Below are positions 1 to 5,962 of a stretch of DNA of 9,135 nt, in pieces. Each line of letters begins with the position of its first letter. Position 1 is the stretch's first letter. The DNA is from Bryobacteraceae bacterium (GTDB lineage: Bacteria > Acidobacteriota > Terriglobia > Bryobacterales > Bryobacteraceae), in the NCBI GenBank assembly GCA_025929455.1, contig JAICMB010000100.1:1-9135 (forward strand), written 5' to 3'. The notes under the pieces are model-generated. The model was not told the DNA's origin and searched no databases. It saw only the letters and a list, made by a program, of their open reading frames with translations. The translations under genes were made by a program, and so were the position numbers.

Positions 1-1630
1 GGCGCGCGGCCAACGCCGGACGATCGTTCGTAAACGCGAGCAAATACTGAACCGCTTCCGGCGCTGCCGGATCGTCCGGTCTTGCCGCGCGCAGTTCCGC
101 CTCGGCTTCCTCGCAAAAATCCGGCAGAGAACGAGCACGCGCAAGGCTGAACGCCGCCGCACGCACCTCGGAGGAATTGCTGCGAACAAGGTCCTGCAAC
201 GGTAGATGTCCATGCGCATCTGCTGCCGCGAGTAACCGTAGCGCGTACGACGCCTGCCGCGGCTTACCGTGCGCGGCGACGTCTTCGAGCAGCGCAACCG
301 TCGCCGGGTCGTTCACCCGCACGCGCGCACTCTCAAAATCCAGCCGCCGCGTTTCGATGCGGCGCCGCACGGTGGTGATGTACTCGCGTTTCGCGAAGAC
401 CGAGAGCACAATCCACGCCGCCGCAAAAGCCATGACGATGGCGGCCACGTGATTCGTTGCGAGCCCGAGCACTGATGTGACCAGCACCAGAATCATTCCG
501 CCGATACCGCGCGACATGCGGTCGACAAACACGTCGACAAAGGCCTTCGTGCGGTTGCGCAACTCCAGAGGCAACGGCAGGTACAGCAGCTCCATGCCGG
601 TCTTGTTAAACGAGTACCGCGTGGATGCTTCCGCCAGACGAGCCGCGCCGGTTGATAGCACCGTCGGCGAGACCAGCGCCGCTACCGACGCGGCGGCGAT
701 CGTTATCGGCATGATCTGCAGCGTGCCGCCTACGCCGAAGCGGCTCACAACCCAGGTGGTCAGGAAAAACTGGCACACAAAGGTCAGCAGATTCAACCAC
801 AGGCCGTAGAACGTCCCCAGGAACGCGGTCAGGTCTGTCTTGTTCCGGTACGCGATCTTGGCCTGCGCGTTGAATTGGAACTCCACCATCACGTCGATAA
901 TGAACGTGATCACCATGATCGCCATGATGACTTGCAGGTGGCGATGCTTACGCAGCGCGGAGACGATCTCGCCGAAGTTGAACTGCTGCTCGCCTTCGTC
1001 CGCTGCGCGCGCCGTTTTAAGCGCCACGTTCAGCTTGCGCACCATCACGTAAAACGGAATGTAGGAGAGCACCACCATCGCCGCGGAGGCGAGGATCAGA
1101 TTGGTGGTGCCGATGATCCGCACCGTGAACGCCGTGAAATCGCCGCCGAACGCCGCGCCGATAACGGACCCGACACCGAGAATGCCGTACAGCCGTTTGG
1201 CCTCGCGCGGGGTGAAGATGTTCGCGGCGATAAGCCAGCCCTGCGCGACGAGTGTGACGCTGAACAGGCTGACCCAGATGTTAAAGGCGTATACGATCCA
1301 GCCGAAATTGTAGGGAATCGCCCACCAGAAACCCACCAGAACCGCGATAGAAAAAATAGTGGCGGCGCTCACGGCGTTTTTGAGTGACGATTTTACGGCC
1401 AGCTTGGTGTAGAAGTACGCGAGGACCCCGCCGACGGCGGCGATCAGAACGTACAGCCACGGCAACTTGTCAATGTCGAACTTCGCGAGAAAGATGCCGC
1501 GCGAAACGGGCTTCAAAATGTAATAGGCGAACAGCACCAGCATGAGATAGAGCGTCATACAGGTGGTTCGCAGATATTCGCCTGGGCGCACGTCGAACAG
1601 ACTGCCCCAATAGGTACGTAGCCGGCCCAC
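1..1630 (-). CDS. NTT/Npt-family (ATP:ADP antiporter-like) transporter with HEAT-like C-terminal region, 3'-truncated by the window
   Basis: An open minus-strand frame of 543 codons has no stop and leaves the window at the left edge, so the C-terminus is missing. The N-terminal ~410 residues are strongly hydrophobic, with many membrane helices. They carry motifs I associate with bacterial NTT-type transporters: FDVRPGEYLRT (about residues 12-22), AYYILKPVSR (about 33-42), FDIDKLPWLY, and ELLYLPLPLELRNRTKA (about 347-363), followed by a D/R-rich segment and a last helix at about 394-412. After a basic linker (RREYITTVRRR-like), residues from about 440 onward form short amphipathic helical repeats resembling HEAT repeats. 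Characterised relatives in obligate intracellular bacteria and plastids exchange ATP for ADP or move nucleotides. The substrate in free-living HEAT-fused relatives is unknown, so none is assigned. The start is GTG 1630; the first ATG (1559) would cut into the conserved FDVRPGEY region. It is transcribed divergently from the histidine kinase gene. Confidence 0.82.
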   Translation of the reverse strand, partial: MGRLRTYWGSLFDVRPGEYLRTTCMTLYLMLVLFAYYILKPVSRGIFLAKFDIDKLPWLYVLIAAVGGVLAYFYTKLAVKSSLKNAVSAATIFSIAVLVGFWWAIPYNFGWIVYAFNIWVSLFSVTLVAQGWLIAANIFTPREAKRLYGILGVGSVIGAAFGGDFTAFTVRIIGTTNLILASAAMVVLSYIPFYVMVRKLNVALKTARAADEGEQQFNFGEIVSALRKHRHLQVIMAIMVITFIIDVMVEFQFNAQAKIAYRNKTDLTAFLGTFYGLWLNLLTFVCQFFLTTWVVSRFGVGGTLQIMPITIAAASVAALVSPTVLSTGAARLAEASTRYSFNKTGMELLYLPLPLELRNRTKAFVDVFVDRMSRGIGGMILVLVTSVLGLATNHVAAIVMAFAAAWIVLSVFAKREYITTVRRRIETRRLDFESARVRVNDPATVALLEDVAAHGKPRQASYALRLLAAADAHGHLPLQDLVRSNSSEVRAAAFSLARARSLPDFCEEAEAELRAARPDDPAAPEAVQYLLAFTNDRPALAAR

Positions 1631-1631
1631 G

Positions 1632-1637
1632 CTCCTT
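1632..1637 (-). promoter_or_regulatory. Shine-Dalgarno-like AAGGAG before the transporter start
   Basis: Read on the minus strand, AAGGAG lies directly upstream of the transporter frame. Only one base separates it from GTG 1630, closer than the usual 5-9. No other ATG, GTG or TTG lies in frame until GTG 1591, which would begin inside the conserved DVRPGEY motif. GTG 1630 is therefore kept as the start despite the poor spacing; either the RBS works at this distance or the match is coincidental. Confidence 0.4.
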
Positions 1638-1656
1638 AGATGCCAGCGCCGCCTAG

Positions 1657-1673
1657 GTGTAACAGCGATACAC
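1657..1673. promoter_or_regulatory. Inverted repeat GTGTA-N7-TACAC, candidate operator
   Basis: The two 5-bp arms GTGTA (1657-1661) and TACAC (1669-1673) are perfect reverse complements separated by 7 bp, giving a 17-bp dyad. It lies 27 bp upstream of the transporter start and about 73 bp upstream of the kinase start. Short dyads of this size between divergent genes are typical of dimeric helix-turn-helix regulators. No regulator gene is in the window to assign it to, and a 5-bp arm can occur by chance. Confidence 0.35.
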
Positions 1674-1746
1674 TCGGCTAACCGGCCGCGGTAGCGGTTG
1701 CGTCTACTATTCGTGGTGCGGCCGGTCTTCGCCGCCGCCTATAAAA

Positions 1747-3141
1747 ATGTGGAAGTCTGTGATCGCAGGGTTTCTGTTTCCGGGCGCGGTGGAGCGCGAG
1801 CCGGAGTTCAGCGCCGAAGTCCATGTACTGGCAGCGCGCGGGCTCCTCGTGGTCGGCTGTATCCAGATCGCGCTTTCGCTGATTCTTCTCCTCGCCGGCT
1901 GGCTTATGACGCCCGGCAGTTCCACGCTATTGCTCCGCGCCAAACAGGCGGCGCTCATCGTCGCGCTCGGCATGATCAATATCGCGGTTTCACGCTCGCG
2001 CGGGCTGTGGCGGTACGCGCGCCTGGCGGCCCTGCTTTCCGCGTTCATCACGGCTGCCACGCTCATCTGGTCCTCGCTGGCGGCTGCGGCGCGCAGCACC
2101 AGCCCGAACGATTTCATACCGGGCGAAATCACGCTGGTGCTGCTGGTGGTCATTACCGTCATTCCGCTGCTTCCCATGCAGACGCTCGTCCTCGGCCTTT
2201 CCATGCTCGCCGCCTATCTGGTGCTCGCGACGATAGCAGCGCAGACGTTTTTGGAAGGGCTCGGACCGGATCGGAACTACGCCATCTTCATGGTGATGCT
2301 CGCGGCACTCGCCACCGGTATCACGGGCGTGTTGTACAGCAACCGGCGCGACAATTTCTTGATTCTGCATCAGACCGTAGAAGCGGGCGAAGCATTACGC
2401 CAGGCGCAGACGCGCGTGGTCCTGACCGAGAGCTCCGCGTCGATAAGCCGGCTGGCCGCGGCCATCATGCACGAGATGAACACCCCGCTGGGCGCGCTGC
2501 TGAGCGGCATCGATACCCTGGTGCTTACTGCTTCAAAATATTCGGGCGCGAGCGAGGCCGAGCGCCGCCGGCTCGATGCCGTGCAGGCGGACGTGAGCGG
2601 GTCGCGTCGCAACTCCGCCGCGCGCCTGCAGCAATTGATCGCGCGTGTGCGCCGCTTCAGCATCCTCGACGACACCACACGCGAAGAGGCGGACGTCAAT
2701 ACGCTGATCGAGGATGCCGTCGCTTTAACGGGCGCCACTGAGGGCGAACGCGCGACCTTGCGGCTGCAGCTTGAGCCGCTCCCGGAGATCTCCTGCCGCC
2801 CGCGCCAGCTCGCTACCGCATTTGCGAGCCTGTTGAGCAACGCCTTCAACGCCGTCAACGGAGACGGACAGGTTGCCGTGGCCACTCGCCGCGGCGCCGC
2901 GGGCATGGAGATCGAAATCACCGACAATGGCCGCGGCATGCCGCCGGGCCAGCTCGCGCACATTTTCGACCCCGCGTTCCAAACCTCGCACGGGCGTATG
3001 GCTTCCGGCAATTGGAGCATGTTCAACTCGCGCCAGATCGTGCGCGAGCACGGAGGCGACATCCTGATCAGCAGCTCGGAAGGCGTCGGCACGCGCGTGA
3101 CCGTGACGTTGCCGCTACCGGAATCGGAAGTGGCGGAATAA
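1747..3141 (+). CDS. Membrane-bound sensor histidine kinase, orphan, with atypical ATP lid
   Basis: This 464-residue protein has six predicted membrane helices (about residues 28-50, 58-78, 85-110, 124-142, 145-165, 174-194) with no sizeable periplasmic sensor domain. Sensing is therefore probably within or at the membrane. A cytoplasmic kinase core follows. The H-box is HEMNTPLGAL with phospho-acceptor His242; the dimerisation helices run to about 320. The N-box is LLSNAFNAV (Asn365, Asn368), the G1 box is DNGRGM (Asp393, Gly395, Gly397), the F-box is IFDPAF (406-411), and the C-terminal piece is EGVGTRVTVTLP. The usual GxGLGL G2 box is replaced by SGNWSMFNSRQIVREHGG (420-437). Known kinases of this type autophosphorylate on His and pass phosphate to a response regulator; none is encoded in this window. 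The start ATG 1747 lacks a clear Shine-Dalgarno, and no better in-frame start was found upstream. Stop TAA. It converges on the FG-GAP gene. Confidence 0.85.
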   Translation: MWKSVIAGFLFPGAVEREPEFSAEVHVLAARGLLVVGCIQIALSLILLLAGWLMTPGSSTLLLRAKQAALIVALGMINIAVSRSRGLWRYARLAALLSAFITAATLIWSSLAAAARSTSPNDFIPGEITLVLLVVITVIPLLPMQTLVLGLSMLAAYLVLATIAAQTFLEGLGPDRNYAIFMVMLAALATGITGVLYSNRRDNFLILHQTVEAGEALRQAQTRVVLTESSASISRLAAAIMHEMNTPLGALLSGIDTLVLTASKYSGASEAERRRLDAVQADVSGSRRNSAARLQQLIARVRRFSILDDTTREEADVNTLIEDAVALTGATEGERATLRLQLEPLPEISCRPRQLATAFASLLSNAFNAVNGDGQVAVATRRGAAGMEIEITDNGRGMPPGQLAHIFDPAFQTSHGRMASGNWSMFNSRQIVREHGGDILISSSEGVGTRVTVTLPLPESEVAE

Positions 3142-3149
3142 CCGTAGCG

Positions 3150-4277
3150 TCACCGCGTTTTGTTTTCGAATAGGAAAAGCCCGCTCTTGCCGCCCACCGC
3201 AAAATCGATATCCCCATCGCTATCGTAATCGGCGGTCGCGACCTGCATTCCGGCGCCGGTGCGTGTACTGTAGTCGATCACGTGGCGGACCCACTCCAGG
3301 GCGCCGCTCGGACCGCGCAGGGGTTCGTACCAATAGATGCCCAGCGGCTCGCGCTCGCCGGGATCGTGGCCGTTGTGCGCCATATACCGCTTGCCCGTGA
3401 GCAGCGCCAAGCCGCCGTTGTGGTTCCAGTCGACCAGCGAGAGCGCGTGCGCCTGCGACCAGCTGTCGTCGATCACGTGCGGCGTCCAGTTGCCGTCGCG
3501 GCCCTGTTCGAACCACAGCACGCCGTAGTCGTGCGCCTTGCTCGTGATCACATCCGCGAGCCCGTCGCCGTTCACGTCGCGCACGTACATGAAACCGAGC
3601 CCGCCCGTACGAAACGCCGGGTGAAATTTCCATGCGCCGCCGCGTGGGTCAACCGGCGCTTCGAACCAACCTTCCGGTGTAAGAATGTCCGTCCGCCCGT
3701 CGCCGTTCACATCGCCCGCGCCGATGCCGTGCCCGTAACTGCGCTCGCTAACGACATGCCGTACAAAGCCGCCATTGCGAATCTCATACCACGCGAGCGG
3801 AGCATCGGCGTTCCCGAATTCCGGCAGCACTTCGCGCGCGCGCCCATCGTTATCGATATCGACCAGAAATGCAAACTCGACGTTGTGGCCGGTTTCGATG
3901 GCGTGCTCGCGCCAGGCGGCGCCGGTGCGGCCGGGATTTTCAAACCAGCGTAGCTGCTTGCCGAACCAGGAACAGCTCACGATATCGACACGGCCATCGC
4001 CGTTCACGTCGACGGGCAAATCGCTGAAATTGTCGATGTAGCTGTTGGTGTAATCGAGGTCGCGAAAGCGACGCCTGTTCCAGCGCGGCGCCTCGTACCA
4101 GTATTCGCCCGAGACGAGATCGAGCCGGCTGTCGCCATTGATGTCCGCCCAGGCACACGTTTCGCTCGCGCCCGAATCGATTCTGTGCTTTTCAAAGGGG
4201 ATGTCCAGCGGACGGGTAACGGCGGCGGCCAAATAAACGAACCCGATCACAAGCCCGCCAGTGACGAGAACCCGCAA
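3150..4277 (-). CDS. Secreted FG-GAP/VCBS-repeat beta-propeller protein
   Basis: This 375-residue protein starts with a short basic/hydrophobic segment (MRVLVTGGLVIGFVYLAAA) that fits a Sec signal peptide or an N-terminal anchor. The rest consists of seven repeats, each with an Asp-rich loop followed by an aromatic-Glu strand motif (YWYEAP, RWFENP, AWYE, GWFEAP, LWFEQG, YWYEP, LFEN). The loops start at about residues 45 (DINGDSRLD), 90 (DVNGDGRVD), 140 (DIDNDGRAR), 189 (DVNGDGRTD), 234 (DVNGDGLAD), 283 (DWNHNGGLA) and 350 (DYDSDGDID). The family is known for seven-bladed propellers with calcium-binding DxDxDG loops. Loops 3 and 6 are degenerate, and after loop 6 there is an AHNGHDPGE segment (about 300-308). 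Substrate or partner is unknown. The start is TTG 4277, because an in-frame TAG lies 12 bases upstream and the next start (GTG 4250) would shorten the signal segment; the RBS is weak. Stop TGA. Confidence 0.85.
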   Translation of the reverse strand: MRVLVTGGLVIGFVYLAAAVTRPLDIPFEKHRIDSGASETCAWADINGDSRLDLVSGEYWYEAPRWNRRRFRDLDYTNSYIDNFSDLPVDVNGDGRVDIVSCSWFGKQLRWFENPGRTGAAWREHAIETGHNVEFAFLVDIDNDGRAREVLPEFGNADAPLAWYEIRNGGFVRHVVSERSYGHGIGAGDVNGDGRTDILTPEGWFEAPVDPRGGAWKFHPAFRTGGLGFMYVRDVNGDGLADVITSKAHDYGVLWFEQGRDGNWTPHVIDDSWSQAHALSLVDWNHNGGLALLTGKRYMAHNGHDPGEREPLGIYWYEPLRGPSGALEWVRHVIDYSTRTGAGMQVATADYDSDGDIDFAVGGKSGLFLFENKTR

Positions 4278-4300
4278 TCGATTACTCTATCACCGCCGCC

Positions 4301-4314
4301 GAGCGGTCCCGCTC
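4301..4314. repeat. Short perfect inverted repeat GAGCGG-TC-CCGCTC
   Basis: Two 6-bp arms are exact reverse complements around a 2-bp centre, 23 bp upstream of the FG-GAP start codon. The 2-base loop is too small for a stable hairpin without opening the inner pairs, so a protein-binding dyad is the more natural reading. In GC-rich DNA such a match may also be chance. Confidence 0.25.
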
Positions 4315-4502
4315 AACTTCGGCGCGCCGCTAGATGCGACGCGCTACTACGGCATACCGGCGTCTTCCCGCGCATGGCGCTAGGCGAACCTTCGCGTAGC
4401 AGCATGCCACAACGGTTGGCCATCTCACATCCGCACGCGCACGTATCACCCCCAGTCAGCCGGTTGTATACTGCTTGACGGCGCACATCGGCTAGAACCT
4501 CA

Positions 4503-4508
4503 GGGGAG
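4503..4508 (+). promoter_or_regulatory. Strong Shine-Dalgarno GGGGAG for the small ORF
   Basis: The purine run AGGGGAGA (4502-4509) contains GGGGAG four bases before ATG 4513. It is one of the clearest RBS-like sites in the window and the main reason to take the 43-codon ORF downstream seriously. The acyltransferase ATG 4641 has only GAGG (4636-4639) one base upstream, which is too close to be good. Confidence 0.5.
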
Positions 4509-4512
4509 ATAC

Positions 4513-4644
4513 ATGAAGCCGGTCGCAGCAGCTCCGGAACGAAAACACGCGCCCGATCGCGTTGCCGCTCGCCCGCACAGCGGTCCGGGCCCGTCACTCT
4601 TCTCCTCAAAAGACAATCTGCACCGATATGGATTTGAGGCATGA
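4513..4644 (+). CDS. Candidate 43-residue leader ORF translationally coupled to the acyltransferase
   Basis: ATG 4513 opens a 43-codon frame ending in TGA 4642-4644, which overlaps the acyltransferase ATG 4641 as ATGA. This overlap is typical of translational coupling, where a terminating ribosome restarts on the next gene. A strong RBS precedes it, whereas the acyltransferase has a poor one. The peptide begins MKPVAAAPERKHAPDR and ends DNLHRYGFEA; it is basic, Pro/Ala-rich and has no membrane segment. I do not recognise it. It may be a leader peptide whose only role is to deliver ribosomes, a small protein, or a chance open frame. It is not an N-terminal extension of the acyltransferase, which is in another frame and starts canonically at MKSEIKGLTGVRFLAAL. 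Confidence 0.42.
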   Translation: MKPVAAAPERKHAPDRVAARPHSGPGPSLFSSKDNLHRYGFEA

Positions 4645-5840
4645 AATCCGAAATCAAAGGGCTGACAGGCGTGCGCTTTCTGGCAGCGCTATGGGTCATG
4701 TGTTTCCATTTTTTCACCGGTGTGAAGTCGGGCTTTATTGCGCGTTTGATTCATTTTGGCTTCACCGGCGTCGTGCTGTTTTTCGTCCTGTCCGGCTTCG
4801 TGTTGATGTACGTGTACGGCGGGGCTGCTCTTGACGACGCCGCGCAGCGCAGGAACTTCTGAGTCGCACGTGCCGGCCGCATTCTGCCGGTTTATTACCT
4901 CTCGTGGCTTCTGATCGCGCCGTTCGCGATTCTGCATCGAGTTCTTTCAGACCCTAGCGGACAGCTGCCCCGAAACATTCTCGCCAGCGCCTCGGCATCT
5001 CTGACGCTGATCCATGCGTGGATCGCGCCACTCGCCACCACCTGGAATGCGCCGTCCTGGACGCTTTGCGTGGAAGCGTTCTGTTACGCCTGCTTCCCAT
5101 GGATCGTACGCTGGTTGCGGCGTATGCAGCAGCGGCAACTGCTTATGATTGCCGGCGTCTGTTGGGTTGCGGGCACCGTGCCGGCGGCCGCTTTATCGTG
5201 GGCTCCCAAGCCAGTTCAGATGTTCACTTTCGATCCGCTGCTGCATCTTCCCGCGTTTATCGCCGGAGCGGCTGTCGGACGCCTGTACGTGCTACGGCTT
5301 CAGGACCCGTGCAGCGCCGTGGAGCGCTGGGCAAACTGGGTGTGCGTGGCCGGTATCGCCGGCCTTTTGGCCGCCATACGCCTGTTACCGTTTCATGCAG
5401 CCGACGGCCTCGCGCGGACCGGCATCCTTATACCGTTTTTCTGCGCGATCGTCTACGGCCTCGCGGCGGGAACATGGTTCTCGAAGCCGCTGAGCGGCCG
5501 TGCCATGAATGTCCTTGGTGAGGCCAGCTACTCCGCTTACCTGTTGCAGTACGTCGTGTGGTACACCTATTTCGCCGTCGTGAAAAGGTTCGCGGTCCTC
5601 GATTACACGCTTGCCGTATACGACCACCGGTTCGCTCCGTTCCGTTTCTTCGCTCTGGCGGCGCTGTTGATGGTCGTATCGATAGTATCGTTCCGGTATT
5701 TCGAGAGCCCCGCGCGCCGCTATCTCCGCGCCAGATTGGGGCGGCCGGCATCTTTGCGGATGGCCTCGCCCGCCTCAGGACGTGCTCCCCTGAGAGCCCT
5801 ATCAATTCCCCCGAACACCCCCATAAAAACATTCGATTAG
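4641..5840 (+). pseudogene. Acyltransferase-3 (OafA/YrhL-like) membrane acyltransferase interrupted by an in-frame TGA
   Basis: One reading frame of 400 codons, stop included, encodes a typical acyltransferase-3 protein except for TGA at 4860-4862 (codon 74). Before it the N-terminus shows LTGVRFLAALWVMCFHFF with the family's Arg12 and His23, then FTGVVLFFVLSGFVL. After it the frame resumes at once with VARAGRILPVYYLSW, followed by SWTLCVEAFCY (Glu145) and several more hydrophobic helices, ending at TAG 5840. Relatives usually have an aromatic residue such as Trp just before this VAR..RI.PVY segment, so TGG to TGA by one base change explains the break. Intact relatives move acyl groups (often acetyl) onto sugars of surface polysaccharides or lipids at the membrane. 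Here only a 73-residue fragment, or an RBS-poor restart such as GTG 5070, would be made unless the stop is read through or is a sequencing error. ATG 4641 overlaps the upstream small ORF. Confidence 0.85.
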
Positions 5841-5962
5841 CGGTGCGCCCGGAAGTCTTTCATAATTAAACTACGCACGCATGATTGCATCTGGCGCGGC
5901 GGTCCCCATGGAAACGCGCGCCGTGCCGCCATTCCGTGCGCCAACGTTGCACAAGGAGACGA
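5841..5962 (+). promoter_or_regulatory. glnA leader with candidate sigma-70 promoter
   Basis: These 122 bp lie between the acyltransferase stop and the glutamine synthetase start. An AT-rich island (5856-5872) stands out in GC-rich surroundings and holds CATAAT (5861-5866), a fair -10. TTAGCG (5837-5842) lies 18 bp upstream as a poor -35, overlapping the acyltransferase stop. Transcription would begin near 5873 and give a leader of about 90 nt. I find no correctly spaced GG-N10-GC sigma-54 site, although such promoters drive glnA in many proteobacteria. Confidence 0.35.
5953..5958 (+). promoter_or_regulatory. Shine-Dalgarno AAGGAG for glnA
   Basis: AAGGAG lies four bases before ATG 5963 and decides the start. 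The frame is open upstream to TTG 5885, but the extra 26 residues are Arg-rich, read like translated leader and do not resemble a glutamine synthetase N-terminus, so the longer start is rejected. Confidence 0.8.

Larger units (their letters stand above)
1631..1746. promoter_or_regulatory. Divergent intergenic/promoter region between transporter and histidine kinase
   Basis: This 116-bp spacer separates the 5' ends of two divergently transcribed genes, so it must hold at least two promoters or one bidirectional control region. I find no -35/-10 pair close to the sigma-70 consensus on either strand. A TATAAA at 1740-1745 touches the kinase ATG and is too close to be its -10 element. The main visible structure is the dyad at 1657-1673. 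Confidence 0.5.
4278..4512. promoter_or_regulatory. Divergent intergenic region between FG-GAP gene and small ORF/acyltransferase
   Basis: I see no convincing gene in these 235 bp on either strand. The region must contain the promoters of the FG-GAP gene (minus) and of the small ORF/acyltransferase unit (plus). On the plus strand TATACT (4467-4472) resembles a -10 element, but no good -35 element sits 16-18 bp upstream. TTGACG (4475-4480) resembles a -35 element without a suitable -10. A perfect 6-bp dyad lies at 4301-4314. A minus-strand open frame across 4313-4717 has no RBS or family resemblance and runs antisense into the acyltransferase start. Confidence 0.45.

Noticed and set aside
875..1387. 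Plus-strand open frame antisense to the transporter
   Set aside because: It is His/Asp/Arg-rich with no family resemblance or RBS. The opposite strand encodes clear conserved transporter motifs, so this is a GC-rich shadow.
1740..1745. TATAAA as the -10 box of the kinase gene
   Set aside because: It is directly next to the ATG, so transcription would begin inside the coding region.
1698..2741. Plus-strand TTG-started 347-codon frame overlapping the kinase
   Set aside because: It is Arg/Ala/His-rich translation of the +1 frame of the kinase, with no domain features; the kinase frame holds all the motifs.
2370..3092. Minus-strand 240-codon frame opposite the kinase
   Set aside because: Ser/Arg/Ala-rich composition and position opposite the kinase catalytic domain mark it as a codon-bias shadow.
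3282..3953. Plus-strand 223-codon frame opposite the FG-GAP gene
   Set aside because: Its repeats (VAVHVAH, VPVDQRE) are the antisense reading of the DxNGDG loops on the other strand.
4313..4717. Minus-strand 134-codon frame in the intergenic region
   Set aside because: It has no RBS, has a Cys/Arg-rich composition unlike the neighbouring proteins, and runs antisense over the small ORF and the acyltransferase start.
4860..4862. TGA read as tryptophan (recoded genetic code) or as selenocysteine
   Set aside because: TGA ends the FG-GAP gene and Trp is encoded by TGG across the window. The expected residue is Trp rather than Cys, and I saw no obvious SECIS-like hairpin next to it.
5930..5952. 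Sigma-54-like TGCGCC...TTGCA upstream of glnA
   Set aside because: The spacing between the two elements is one base short, the first element is a poor match, and transcription would start at the ATG itself, after the RBS.
5885..5962. Upstream TTG start adding 26 residues to glutamine synthetase
   Set aside because: The extension is Arg-rich and not family-like, while ATG 5963 has AAGGAG at suitable spacing.
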